From NCBI RefSeq assembly GCF_036607905.1, contig NZ_CP144555.1, forward strand, positions 124,001 through 188,000: 64,000 nt of DNA. The letters are read 5' to 3'. Position 1 is the first letter of the stretch. Each line of letters starts with the position of its first letter. The stretch comes from Streptomyces sp. SCSIO 75703. Its GTDB lineage: Bacteria; Actinomycetota; Actinomycetes; Streptomycetales; Streptomycetaceae. Both the position numbers and the translations under genes were made by a program. Shown here one piece after another: positions 26,377 through 36,575 of the stretch. Below the pieces are notes generated by a model that made no database searches, was not told the origin of the DNA, and saw nothing but the letters and a program-made list of their open reading frames with translations.

Positions 26377-28650
26377 ATGAGCGAGGACAATCCCCTCAAG
26401 CGGGCGGCCCGCAAGGTCGCCGAGGAACTGCGAGGCGGCGACGCCGGACCGGCGGAGGGCATCCCCGGCAAGCCCTCCCCCGAGTCCCCGCCGGTGGCCG
26501 AACCCACCGACCCCCGGGAACCGCTGCCCCCGAAGCCCGACCAGACCGGCCCGGCCACCGTGTCGCCGACCGGGCAGCCGACCGGGGCCGAGCAGGCCCG
26601 GGTGGCCCAGTCCGGGAGCTATCTGACGACCGCGCAGGGCGTCCGCCTGTACGACACCGACCACTCGCTGAAGGCCGGGCCGCGCGGGCCGGTACTGCTC
26701 CAGGACCACCATCTGCGCGAGAAGGTCATGCACTTCGACCACGAGCGCATCCCCGAGCGGGTCGTCCACGCGCGCGGCGCGGCGGCGCACGGGGTGTTCC
26801 GCAGCTACGGCACGGCGGCCTCGGTGACCAAGGCGGCCTTCCTCGCGGAGGACGAGGAGACGCCGGTCTTCGTGCGGTTCTCCACGGTGCTGGGGTCGCG
26901 CGGCTCCTCGGACACGGTGCGCGACACCCGCGGTTTCGCCACCAAGTTCTACACCAGCGAGGGCGTCTTCGACCTGGTGGGCAACAACATCCCGGTCTTC
27001 TTCATCCAGGACGCGATCAAGTTCCCGGACGTGATCCACGCCGGGAAGCCGCATCCGGACCGGGAGATCCCGCAGGCGCAGAGCGCGCACGACACCTTCT
27101 GGGACTTCGTGACGCTCCACACGGAGGCGACCCACCACACCCTGTGGAACATGTCCGACCGGGGCATCCCGCGCTCCTACCGGATGATGGAGGGCTTCGG
27201 CGTCCACACCTTCCGGCTGGTCGACGCCGGGGGCGGGACGACGCTGGTGAAGTTCCACTGGAAGCCCCGGCTGGGCGTGCACTCGCTGGTCTGGGAGGAG
27301 GCGCAGATCATCAACGGCGTCGACCCCGACTTCCACCGCCGGGACCTCGCGGACGCCATCGAGGCGGGCGCGTACCCGCAGTGGGAGCTGGGCATCCAGA
27401 CCTTCCCCGACACCCCGGAGCAGACCTTCGAGGGCATCGACCTGCTGGACCCGACCAACATCGTGCCGGAGGAACTGGCGCCGGTGCAGCCGGTCGGCCT
27501 GCTGACGCTGAACCGGAACCCGTCGAACTACTTCGCCGAGACCGAGCAGGTCGCCTTCCACGCCGGGCACCTGGTGCCGGGCGTCGACATCACCGACGAC
27601 CCACTGCTCGCCGGGCGGCTCTTCTCCTACCTGGACACGCAGATCACGCGACTGGGCGGGCCCAACTTCCCGCAGTTGCCGATCAACCGGCCGCACGCGC
27701 CGGTCAACGACATGCTGCGGGACGGCATGCACCAGACGGCCGTGCACCGCGGCGTCGCGCCGTACCGGCCCAACTCGCTGGACGGGGGCTGCCCGTTCAC
27801 GGCGGGCGCGGACACCGGTGCGTTCGTCGAGACGCCGGTGCGGGTGCCGGAGGCGCCCAAGGTCCGTGAGGCGCCGGAGTCGTTCGCGGACCACTTCAGC
27901 CAGCCGCGCCGGTTCTGGCTGAGCATGACCCGGGTGGAGCGCGAGCACATCATCGGCGCGTACACCTTCGAGCTGGGCAAGTGCTACGAACAGGCCGTCA
28001 AGGAGCGCGGGCTGCAGGTGCTGGCCAACATCGACCCCGAGTTGTGCGCGGCCGTCGCCGAGGGGCTGGGCCTGCCCGCCCCGGGACCGACCGAGCCGCT
28101 CGCCGACGTCACGCCGAGCCCGGCCCTGTCCCAGCTCGGCCGCTCCTGGCCCGCCGACGGGCGCGTGGTCGGCATCGTCACCGGCGCGGACGGCGACCTG
28201 GCCGGGGTGCGGGCGGTACGGGAGGCGGTGCTCGACGCGGGCATGGTCCCGCTGGTCGTCGCCCCCGCCGGCGGCACCCTGGGCGCGGGCGCGGAGGCGC
28301 TGACGGTGCAGCGGACCTACGCCACCGCGCGGTCCGTGGAGTTCGACGCGGTCCTGCTGGCCGGCACGCCGGGCCCGGGGGCCGACGCGTACACGGCGCG
28401 GGACGCCAAGTCGACGCCGGGGCCGACCGGTACGGCGGAGGTCGACCCGCGGGTGGGGCTGCTGGTGTCGGAGGCGTTCCGGCACGGCAAGGCGATCGGC
28501 GTCTGGGCGGGCGGCGAGGCGGCCCTCGCCGGGGCGGCAGTCCCCGCCGACGCTCCCGGGGTGGTCGTCGCCGACTCCGGCACCTCGGCGCTGAGCCGGG
28601 TCGCGGAGCTGATGAGCGTGCACCGGGTGTGGGAGCGGTTCACGGCCTGA
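26377..28650 (+). CDS. katE: large-subunit (clade 2, HPII-type) catalase
   Basis: 757 residues, the size of HPII-type catalases, which convert hydrogen peroxide to water and oxygen with heme. The catalytic histidine lies in RIPERVVHARGAAAHGVF, the distal asparagine in DLVGNNIPVFF, and the proximal heme-ligand tyrosine in LFSYLDTQITRLGGPNF. From about residue 600 follows the flavodoxin-like/class I amidotransferase-like C-terminal domain special to clade 2 (RVVGIVTGADGDLAGVRAV, EFDAVLLAGTPG). A 60-residue Pro-rich N-terminal extension is present. ATG 26377 has GGAGACAAGG upstream. Monocistronic, ending in a convergent terminator. Confidence 0.96.
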   Translation: MSEDNPLKRAARKVAEELRGGDAGPAEGIPGKPSPESPPVAEPTDPREPLPPKPDQTGPATVSPTGQPTGAEQARVAQSGSYLTTAQGVRLYDTDHSLKAGPRGPVLLQDHHLREKVMHFDHERIPERVVHARGAAAHGVFRSYGTAASVTKAAFLAEDEETPVFVRFSTVLGSRGSSDTVRDTRGFATKFYTSEGVFDLVGNNIPVFFIQDAIKFPDVIHAGKPHPDREIPQAQSAHDTFWDFVTLHTEATHHTLWNMSDRGIPRSYRMMEGFGVHTFRLVDAGGGTTLVKFHWKPRLGVHSLVWEEAQIINGVDPDFHRRDLADAIEAGAYPQWELGIQTFPDTPEQTFEGIDLLDPTNIVPEELAPVQPVGLLTLNRNPSNYFAETEQVAFHAGHLVPGVDITDDPLLAGRLFSYLDTQITRLGGPNFPQLPINRPHAPVNDMLRDGMHQTAVHRGVAPYRPNSLDGGCPFTAGADTGAFVETPVRVPEAPKVREAPESFADHFSQPRRFWLSMTRVEREHIIGAYTFELGKCYEQAVKERGLQVLANIDPELCAAVAEGLGLPAPGPTEPLADVTPSPALSQLGRSWPADGRVVGIVTGADGDLAGVRAVREAVLDAGMVPLVVAPAGGTLGAGAEALTVQRTYATARSVEFDAVLLAGTPGPGADAYTARDAKSTPGPTGTAEVDPRVGLLVSEAFRHGKAIGVWAGGEAALAGAAVPADAPGVVVADSGTSALSRVAELMSVHRVWERFTA

Positions 28651-28662
28651 CTCCGGCGCCGC

Positions 28663-28700
28663 CCGGACCGGACGCCACGAGGCGGTGGTGTCCGGTCCGG
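28663..28700. terminator. bidirectional terminator
   Basis: CCGGACCGGACGCCAC pairs with GTGGTGTCCGGTCCGG (one G-T) over a six-base loop, between the convergent catalase and DAG kinase genes. Confidence 0.8.
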
Positions 28701-28737
28701 CGGTGTGTCCGGCTCCCGTGCGCGGGCGGCGCGGTGC

Positions 28738-29619
28738 TCAGTACAGGACGCGCAGCGCCCCGGGCAGGATCCGCGCCGTGACGGGGACGGCGGCCTCGAC
28801 CTCGCCGTCGGCGCCGTACGGTATCGGCCGGTCGGCCTCGATCCGCACCCGTCGTCCGCGCACCACCCGCACCTGCGGCCGGTTCACGTGGGCGCCGGTG
28901 CCCAGTTCGTTCATCAGGGCGAAGAACAGCCGGCGCGGGGCGTGGTGGATCATCACGACCTCCAGCAGCCCGTCGTCGACCCGGGCGGCGGGGGCGATGT
29001 GGCGGTCGGAGCCGTAGTAGCCGGAGTTGGCGGCCACGACGGTGTAGCCGGCGAAGGCGTGCTCCTCCCCGTCGACGGTGACCCGGTAGCGGGTGGTGCG
29101 CCAGGTGGTGACCGCGCGCAGCGCGCCGGCGTAGTAGGAGGCGGTGCCGCGCAGCAGGCGGGACCGGTTGGCGTGGTGGTTGGCGAGCGCGTCGACTCCG
29201 GCGTAGACGCTGCCGAGGACGACGGTGCGGTCGTGGACGGCCGAGGTGACCTCGATGGTGTCGACGGGGCGCGGTTCGGCGCGCAGCAGGACCGCGGCGA
29301 GGCCGGCCGGGTCGGCGGGGAGTCCGAGGGCGCGGGCGAAGTCGTTGCCCCGGCCGGCGGGGACGAGGCCGAGCGGGGTGCCGGTGCCGCTGAGGGCGCC
29401 GCCGATCCCGCCGGCCATGCCGTCCCCGCCGACGGCGAGCACGATCCGGCCGCGGGCGCCGGCCCGCCGGGCGATGTCCCGGGCGTGGTCGAGGCTGCGG
29501 CTGTACTCGGTCTCCAGTCCGGCGCCGGCCTCGCGCAGCGGCCGGGCCACGCGGAGCAGGGCGGCGGCCGCGGTGGCGCCGCCCGCGGTGGGGTTGACGA
29601 CGGCGGTGAACTGTCGCAT
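28738..29619 (-). CDS. diacylglycerol/lipid kinase family protein
   Basis: A 293-residue DAGK-catalytic-domain lipid kinase that would phosphorylate diacylglycerol or a related lipid with ATP at the membrane. Motifs: the start MRQFTAVVNPTAGG, the nucleotide loop VLAVGGDGMAGGIGGAL (canonical GGDGT, here GGDGM), LGLVPAGRGNDFARALG, and C-terminal DDGLLEVVMIHHAPRR. The closest functional analogue I know by context is M. tuberculosis Rv2252, a DAG kinase linked to PIM synthesis. It lies 41 bases behind the AGPS-like gene in the same direction, so probably an operon. Confidence 0.9.
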   Translation of the reverse strand: MRQFTAVVNPTAGGATAAAALLRVARPLREAGAGLETEYSRSLDHARDIARRAGARGRIVLAVGGDGMAGGIGGALSGTGTPLGLVPAGRGNDFARALGLPADPAGLAAVLLRAEPRPVDTIEVTSAVHDRTVVLGSVYAGVDALANHHANRSRLLRGTASYYAGALRAVTTWRTTRYRVTVDGEEHAFAGYTVVAANSGYYGSDRHIAPAARVDDGLLEVVMIHHAPRRLFFALMNELGTGAHVNRPQVRVVRGRRVRIEADRPIPYGADGEVEAAVPVTARILPGALRVLY

Positions 29620-29660
29620 CGGGGTGCCTCCGGGCTGGCGGGCGGTGCCGGGCTGGGGTC

Positions 29661-31376
29661 TCACGGGGCGGGGGGACGCCGGTCGGCCAGGTCGCCAAAG
29701 CCGGCGTCCTCCCCGGCCGCGGGGGCCGGTGCCTCGCCCGGCGGGCCGTCGGCGGGGGCGCTGTCGGCGACCGGGACCTCGCCGGCCGGCAGGAGGACGC
29801 CCGGGTTGAGGAGGCCGGCCGGGTCGAGTCGGCGCTTGACGGCGCGCAGGGCCTCGATGCCGAGGGCGCCGGCCTCGCGGACGTACCAGTCGCGGTGGTC
29901 GGTGCCGACGGCGTGGTGGTGGGTGATGGTGCCGCCGGCGGTGAGGATGGCCTCGTTGGCGGCGTGCTTGGCCCGCGTCCAGTGGGCGACGGGGTCCTCG
30001 CCCTGGGCGCTGACGACGGTGAAGTAGAGGGAGGCGCCGTTCTCGTAGACGTGCGAGATGTGGCACATGACCAGCGGCGGGGTGCCCGCCTCGGTGAGCG
30101 TGCGGGTGAGCGCGTCGCGGACGGCCGCGTACAGGCCGGGCAGCCGGGACCAGTAGGCGGCGGTCTCCAGCGTCTCGGCGAGCGCCCCGGCGTCGAGCAG
30201 CGCGTCCCGCAGGTAGGGCGCGTCGAAGCGGCCCCGTGCCCAGCGCTCCCCCGGTTCGTCCCCGGCCGAGGTGCCGCCCGCCTCGCGGAGCACGGCGGCG
30301 GCGTCCTCGCGGCGCCGGGCGGTGCCCTCCTCGGTGCCCTCGAAGCCGACGACGGCCAGGCAGCCGGCGTCGGGCCGGTCGAGGGAGGCGCCGATGGCGT
30401 CGGGCTGGGCGAGGCCGACGAGCGTCTCGGTCTCGTCGGACAGCCGCAGCACGGTCGGCCGGGGTCCGTCCTGGGCGAGCCGGCGCAGCGCGGCGGCGCC
30501 GGCCTCGAAGGAGTCGAAGCGCCAGCCCTCGTATCGGCGGACGCGGGGGCGGGGCCGGACGCGGACGGTGACGGAGGTGATGACACCGAAGGCGCCCTCC
30601 GAGCCGAGCAGGAGCTGGCGCAGGTCCGGGCCGGCGGCGGAGCGGGGCGCGCGGCCGGTGTCCAGGGTGCCCTCGGGGGTGGCGAGGGTGAGGCCGAGGA
30701 CCATCTCGTCGAAGCGGCCGTACCCGGCGGACGCCTGTCCGCTGGAGCGGGTCGCGGCGAATCCGCCGAGGGTGGCCCACTCGTAGGACTGCGGGAAGTG
30801 CCCGAGGGTGTACCCCTCGGCGGCGAGCAGCGCCTCGGCGTCGGGGGCCCGCAGGCCCGCCTGCAGGGTGGCGGTGCGGGAGACGGGGTCGAGCGCCAGC
30901 AGGCGGTTCATGTGCCGCAGGTCCAGGGCGGCGAAGGGGCGGCGGTCCTCGGGGGCGAGTCCGCCGACGACGGAGGTGCCGCCGCCGAAGGGCACGAGGG
31001 CCACGCCGTGTGCGGCGCAGGCGCGCAGGACGGCCAGGACCTCGTCGTGGCTCTCCGGCAGGACGACGGCGGCCGGGGCGTCGGCCGTGTCGCCGGCCCG
31101 CATCCGCAGCAGGTCGGGGGTGGACTTGCCCCGGGTGTGGCGCAGCCGGGCGTCGGCGTCGGTGCGCACCCGGTCCGCGCGGTCGCCGACGGCGGAGCGC
31201 AGCGCGCTCAGGGCCGGTGCGGCGAGGGGGGAGGCGGGCGGGGCGGCGTCGTCCGGGCGGACGGAGGGGGTCTCGCGGGGGGTGACGCCGAGCAGGTCGC
31301 GCAGCAGTCCGGTCACCGTGTCGGGCAGCGGTGCCGCCCGGTCCGGGTCGCCCCAGCCGTTCCACAGCATGTCCAT
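29661..31376 (-). CDS. FAD-binding oxidase, alkyldihydroxyacetonephosphate synthase-like
   Basis: 571 residues of the VAO/AGPS flavoprotein family. FAD_binding_4 domain about 95-235: VVLPESHDEVLAVLRACAAHG, PFGGGTSVVGGLAPE, and YTLGHFPQSYEWATLGGFAA, the AGPS hallmark. The C-terminal oxidase domain has MCHISHVYENGASLYFTV, the histidine cluster THHHAVGTDHRDW typical of AGPS, and the usual closing LDPAGLLNPGVLLP. AGPS makes the ether bond of plasmalogen-type lipids from acyl-DHAP; actinobacterial homologues such as Rv2251 lack proven activity. An Ala/Pro-rich 50-residue tail is added. ATG 31376 follows GAGGA. First gene of a unit with the lipid kinase, divergent from TetR-GlpD. Confidence 0.88.
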   Translation of the reverse strand: MDMLWNGWGDPDRAAPLPDTVTGLLRDLLGVTPRETPSVRPDDAAPPASPLAAPALSALRSAVGDRADRVRTDADARLRHTRGKSTPDLLRMRAGDTADAPAAVVLPESHDEVLAVLRACAAHGVALVPFGGGTSVVGGLAPEDRRPFAALDLRHMNRLLALDPVSRTATLQAGLRAPDAEALLAAEGYTLGHFPQSYEWATLGGFAATRSSGQASAGYGRFDEMVLGLTLATPEGTLDTGRAPRSAAGPDLRQLLLGSEGAFGVITSVTVRVRPRPRVRRYEGWRFDSFEAGAAALRRLAQDGPRPTVLRLSDETETLVGLAQPDAIGASLDRPDAGCLAVVGFEGTEEGTARRREDAAAVLREAGGTSAGDEPGERWARGRFDAPYLRDALLDAGALAETLETAAYWSRLPGLYAAVRDALTRTLTEAGTPPLVMCHISHVYENGASLYFTVVSAQGEDPVAHWTRAKHAANEAILTAGGTITHHHAVGTDHRDWYVREAGALGIEALRAVKRRLDPAGLLNPGVLLPAGEVPVADSAPADGPPGEAPAPAAGEDAGFGDLADRRPPAP

Positions 31377-31428
31377 GGCCTGTCGTCCTCACCGTCGCCG
31401 CGGGCGGTGCCGTCTGCACGGCCTCACG

Positions 31429-31454
31429 GGCGTTACACTGTTACACATGACGCC
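31429..31454. promoter_or_regulatory. candidate operator at the TetR start
   Basis: GTTACAC-T-GTTACAC tandem copies (31432-31446) abut the TetR ATG and are framed by GGCGT (31429) and ACGCC (31450). The start has no ribosome site, so this is probably a leaderless promoter with an overlapping operator. Confidence 0.4.
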
Positions 31455-32064
31455 TAACCGTCACAACTACAGTGGCCGCCCCGGGCCCGCCGACAACGAC
31501 ACGGTCCTCGACGCCGTACGCGACTGCGTCCTCGCCGTCGGCGTCCGCCGCACGACCCTGACCGACGTGGCCCGCCGCGCGGGCGTCTCGCGCATGACGC
31601 TGTACCGGCGCTGGCCGGACGTGCGGTCGCTGGTCGGCGACCTCATGACCCGGGAGTGGATCGCGGTGGCCACCGGGGCCGTTCCCGGCCCCCGGCCGGG
31701 CACCGCCACCCGCACGCGGATCGTCGAGGGGCTGACCCGGGGGGTGGAGGCGTTCCGCGCCCACCCGCTGTTCCGGAAGATCGTCGACGTCGACCCCGAA
31801 CTGCTCCTGCCCTACGTGCTCGACCGGCGCGGGGCCAGCCAGGACGCGGTGCTGGCGCTGCTGGCCGACACGCTGCGGGAGGGCCACGCCGACGGGTCGG
31901 TGCGCGCCGCGCACCCCGAGCGGCAGGCGCGGTCCGTGCTGCTGGTCGTCCAGTCCTTCGCCCTGTCGCTGCGGACCATGGCCGACGAGGACGACACCGA
32001 CCTGACCTCCGCGGCCCTCCTCGGGGAACTGCGGACCATCCTGGAGAGGACCCTCGCCCCATGA
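31447..32064 (+). CDS. TetR-family regulator of the lipid/glycerol-phosphate unit
   Basis: A 205-residue repressor: helix-turn-helix RRTTLTDVARRAGVSRMTLYRRW (about 35-57), then a helical ligand domain (HPLFRKIVDVDPELLLPYVL, ARSVLLVVQSFALSLRTM). Its ATG carries no Shine-Dalgarno site and lies inside repeated GTTACAC motifs, suggesting leaderless, autoregulated transcription. The stop overlaps the GlpD ATG (ATGA at 32061). By position it should control both GlpD and the divergent AGPS-DAGK unit. The same arrangement (Rv2250c between Rv2249c and Rv2251) exists in M. tuberculosis. Confidence 0.88.
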   Translation: MTPNRHNYSGRPGPADNDTVLDAVRDCVLAVGVRRTTLTDVARRAGVSRMTLYRRWPDVRSLVGDLMTREWIAVATGAVPGPRPGTATRTRIVEGLTRGVEAFRAHPLFRKIVDVDPELLLPYVLDRRGASQDAVLALLADTLREGHADGSVRAAHPERQARSVLLVVQSFALSLRTMADEDDTDLTSAALLGELRTILERTLAP

Positions 32065-33644
32065 GCCCCGCCTCCACCGCCCCCGGACGCTTCTCCCTCT
32101 CGGCCGCCCGGCGCGCGCGCGAGCTGTCCCGGACCGTCGGCGGCCCCGTCGTGGACGTCCTGGTGGTGGGCCTCGGCGCGACCGGCGCGGGCGCCGCCCT
32201 GGACGCCGCCGCGCGCGGGCTGGACGTCGTCGCCGTGGACGCCCACGACCTCGCCTTCGGCACCTCGCGCTGGAGTTCCAAACTGGTCCACGGCGGGCTG
32301 CGCTACCTGGCCTCCGCCCAGTTCGACGTCGCCCACGAGAGCGCGGTGGAGCGCGGGGTGCTGATGGGGCGCACCGCGCCGCACCTGGTGCGCGCCCAGC
32401 CGTTCGTGCTGCCGCTGACGCCGCTCGTCTCGCGAGGGCAGGCCGCGCTGGCCTGGGCCGGCTTCCGGGCCGGGGACGCGCTGCGGCTCGCGGCGCGCAC
32501 GCCCCGGAGCACGCTGCCCGCGCCGCGCCGGCTCTCCGCGGTGGAGGCCCGCCACCTCGCCCCGGCGCTGCGCCCGGACCGGCTGCGCGGCGGGCTGCTC
32601 TCCTGGGACGGGCGGCTCACCGACGACGCCCGCCTGGTGACCGCGCTGGCCCGCACGGCCGCCGGGCACGGGGCGCGGGTGCTGACCCGGGTGCGGGCGC
32701 TGGAGCTGACCGGGTCGGGCGCGCGGGTGCGGGACGAGCTGACCGGGGAGGAGGGCGAGATCCGGGCCCGCGCGGTGATCAACGCCTCCGGGGTGTGGGC
32801 GGGCGGCCTGGTGGACGGCATCCGGGTCCGCCCCTCGCGCGGCACCCACCTGGTGCTGCGCTCCGAGTCCCTGGGCCGGCTGCCCGCGGGAGTGCACGTG
32901 CCGGTCCCCGGGGAGACCAACCGCTTCGTCCTGGTGCTGCCCCAGGGCGACGGCCGGGTCTACGTGGGGCTCACCGACGAGCCGGTGGACGAGGTTCCGG
33001 ACGTGCCCGAAGCACCCGAGACGGACATCGGCTTCCTCCTCGACGTCCTCGGCTCGGTGCTGGACGCGGCGCCGCGCCGGGAGGACGTGGTGGGCGCCTT
33101 CGCCGGACTGCGCCCCCTGCTGGACACCTCCGGGGCCGAGGACGGGGGCACCGCGCCGCGCACGGCCGACGTCTCCCGGCGGCACGCCGTGCTCACCTCG
33201 TCCCAGGGGGTGGTCACGGTGGTCGGCGGCAAGCTCACCACCTACCGCCGGATGGCCGAGGACGCCGTGGACGCCGCCGTCGCCGCCCGCGCGCTGGCGG
33301 CCGGCCCCTCCCGCACCGCCGCGCTGCCCCTGGTCGGCGCCGCCGCCCCGCGCGCGCTGGCCGCGCTGCGGGCACCGCGCCGGCTGGTGGGCCGCTACGG
33401 CACCGAGGCGCCCGCCGTGCACGCGCCGGCGGTCCGCGACCCCCGGCTCGCCGAGCCGGTGCTGCCGGGCCACCCGGTGACCGGGGCGGAGGTGCTGTGG
33501 GCACTGCGCCACGAAGGGGCGCTGGACGAGGCCGACCTGCTGGACCGGCGGACCCGGATCGGGCTGGTGCCCGAGGACCGGGCCGCCGCGCTGGACGGGG
33601 TGCGCGCGCTGATGGACGAGGCCGCGGCCCTCGGCGGGGCCTGA
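32061..33644 (+). CDS. glpD: glycerol-3-phosphate dehydrogenase/oxidase (GlpD type)
   Basis: A 527-residue FAD enzyme that oxidises glycerol 3-phosphate to dihydroxyacetone phosphate at the membrane and passes electrons to quinone. The FAD-binding start VDVLVVGLGATGAGAALDAA is followed by the family signature FGTSRWSSKLVHGGLRYLA. Others are GRLTDDARLVTALARTAAGHG, INASGVWAGGLVDG, the substrate loop RPSRGTHLVL, FAGLRPLLD and VVTVVGGKLTTYRRMAEDA. A C-terminal GlpD helical domain is present. Coupled to the TetR gene by ATGA. Its product DHAP is the backbone precursor for AGPS-type chemistry encoded divergently. Confidence 0.95.
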   Translation: MSPASTAPGRFSLSAARRARELSRTVGGPVVDVLVVGLGATGAGAALDAAARGLDVVAVDAHDLAFGTSRWSSKLVHGGLRYLASAQFDVAHESAVERGVLMGRTAPHLVRAQPFVLPLTPLVSRGQAALAWAGFRAGDALRLAARTPRSTLPAPRRLSAVEARHLAPALRPDRLRGGLLSWDGRLTDDARLVTALARTAAGHGARVLTRVRALELTGSGARVRDELTGEEGEIRARAVINASGVWAGGLVDGIRVRPSRGTHLVLRSESLGRLPAGVHVPVPGETNRFVLVLPQGDGRVYVGLTDEPVDEVPDVPEAPETDIGFLLDVLGSVLDAAPRREDVVGAFAGLRPLLDTSGAEDGGTAPRTADVSRRHAVLTSSQGVVTVVGGKLTTYRRMAEDAVDAAVAARALAAGPSRTAALPLVGAAAPRALAALRAPRRLVGRYGTEAPAVHAPAVRDPRLAEPVLPGHPVTGAEVLWALRHEGALDEADLLDRRTRIGLVPEDRAAALDGVRALMDEAAALGGA

Positions 33645-33827
33645 ACCCCGACGCCCGGGGCCGGGCCCCGGAGCCAACCGGCATCTCGCCGGACGGGCCC
33701 GGGGCGGGCGCCCGGGGGCGGTGCCTCGCGGCCGGGGGCACGGGCGGGGACCGGGCCGCGTGCTCGCACCCGTACCCGCCCGCCCTCGTGACCGTCCTCG
33801 CCCTCGTCCGGGGCGGGAACCGACGGG

Positions 33828-34121
33828 TCAGGCGCCCGGTCCGGTACCCCCGGCGGCCCTGCCGACCTCCTGCTCGATCGACTCGATGCTCTGGCGGGAG
33901 CCGTCCTCCTCCTCTTCCTTCACGTACTCGGTCATCGCCGTCCGCACGTCCCGGTCCAGGTCGCGCCAGGCCCGGAGGGCGGTCTCGTACGTGTGCGACT
34001 GCCGTGCGGTCCACTGCTGCTGGGTGGGGGGCCCGTAGGAGTCGCGCAGCTCCTCGACCCGGTGGTACGCCTGGTCCGCCGCGCGACGCTTGTGCACGAG
34101 CTCCTCGAATGTGTGTGCCAC
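33828..34121 (-). CDS. conserved actinobacterial hypothetical, coiled-coil
   Basis: 97 residues, starting MAHTFEELVHKRRAADQAY; largely helical with a DSYGPPTQQQW turn and a charged C-terminus (EYVKEEEEDGSRQ). Proteins of this shape are widespread in Streptomyces with no assigned function. GTG 34121 is the start: no ribosome site is present, and a TAGTCT hexamer lies about ten bases upstream on the minus strand, so the transcript is probably leaderless. No neighbours in an operon. Confidence 0.75.
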   Translation of the reverse strand: MAHTFEELVHKRRAADQAYHRVEELRDSYGPPTQQQWTARQSHTYETALRAWRDLDRDVRTAMTEYVKEEEEDGSRQSIESIEQEVGRAAGGTGPGA

Positions 34122-34301
34122 ACAAAACGAGACTAGACAGCCCTCGGCGATCCCGCGCGTCGAGCCGTCCCGGGCCGTGCCGGCGCCTTGTCCACAGGGG
34201 CCCCGGCGGGCCCGCAGGTCCGTACGCTGTCGACCCGGCGGCGCGCGGGCCCGGCGGGCGGCGGGGGCGGGGGAAGCGGGGCGGGCTCGGGGCGGGCGGC
34301 G

Positions 34302-34640
34302 TCGCCGGAGCGGCTGCCGGTCACCCGCGGCACGACGGACGACGGCTTCCGCCCGGTCGTCCCGCCGGGGAGGCCGGCCTCGACGGCTGCGGCCGGCTCC
34401 GGGACGTGCCGCTCCCCTCGGTGGGCTCGGCGCCGGGCACGGTGATCGACTGCGGCGAGGCGTTCTTCCTCGACTCCCGCGGGATCGACGTGCCGCCATC
34501 CGCTCACCGGGCCGCGACGGAGCGCGGTGTCCGGTTGCGGCCGGCCGCGCTCCGTGAGCCGGTGCGGCGTGTCCTCGCCCTGGTGGACCCGGACGGCGCC
34601 GATCTCCCGCCACCCCGGATCACCGTCCTACCTCCACCGG
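34302..34640 (+). pseudogene. frameshifted STAS-domain (anti-anti-sigma) gene
   Basis: The first part, SPERLPVTRGTTDDGFRPVV (34302 on), looks like the start of a STAS protein. At about 34366-34370 the frame must shift to continue as GEAGLDGCGRLRDVPLPS, then TVIDCGEAFFLDSRGID, AHRAATERGVRLRPA and EPVRRVLALVD. This is the usual STAS order, with FLDS-x-GI the phosphorylation-site region of SpoIIAA/RsbV proteins. The expected serine pair FLDSSGI is FLDSRGI here. Frameshift plus altered motif indicate decay, unless the sequence has an error. Confidence 0.6.
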
Positions 34641-35014
34641 ACTCCACCACCGTGGTCACGGTGGTGTCCGTGGCGCCGGGTCCGTGCGCCGGAGTCGTAC
34701 GCCGGAGTCGTACAGAGCCTCACCGTCCGGTACGGGGCCGGGTGTGCGAGGGCCGCCCCGCGGCACCTCGCCCTGCGCACCGCGGCGGCCCCCGCCCCGG
34801 CCCTGCCCCGACGTCCGCCGGGCAGCGCCCCGTTCGGACACCGCGGACCGCCCGGCCCGGACGCCCGGCCCGGACCGCGAGGACGTTTCGGACGCCATGG
34901 ACCCGGCCCCGTGCCCGTGCCTTGGGGGCGGACGGACGCGGGGCCGGGAGCCTCGCACGGGTCCGGCCGGCAGCGCGCGCGTCGGGAGCGCGGGCCGGCC
35001 GGACGGCGGGCGGG
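34641..35014. other. intergenic, no supported gene
   Basis: 374 bases between the STAS remnant and the end of the xylanase gene. The open frames are Arg/Pro/Gly-rich with no recognisable content. Two close repeats CCGGAGTCGTAC lie at about 34688-34710. I see no terminator hairpin of note. Confidence 0.4.
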
Positions 35015-36409
<1,395 letters not shown>

Positions 36410-36429
36410 CTATGGAAGGACGGGGAGCG

Positions 36430-36440
36430 CGAAACTTTCG
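36430..36440. promoter_or_regulatory. xylanase-type operator box 1
   Basis: Palindrome CGAAA-C-TTTCG, 53 bases before the GH10 start. An identical box lies 146 bases further upstream. Boxes of this form are associated with xylanase genes in Streptomyces. Confidence 0.6.
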
Positions 36441-36575
36441 GGGATGTTTCGGAATGTCGCGGAGGAGGTTACGGACTCCCACCTCGGAGGTCAACGGCCG
36501 TGACAGCGTGGCCGATAATGCCCGTCCGGCGGGCGACCACGGTGACGAAGGAGGGAAGATCGCGGGGAGCGGTGG

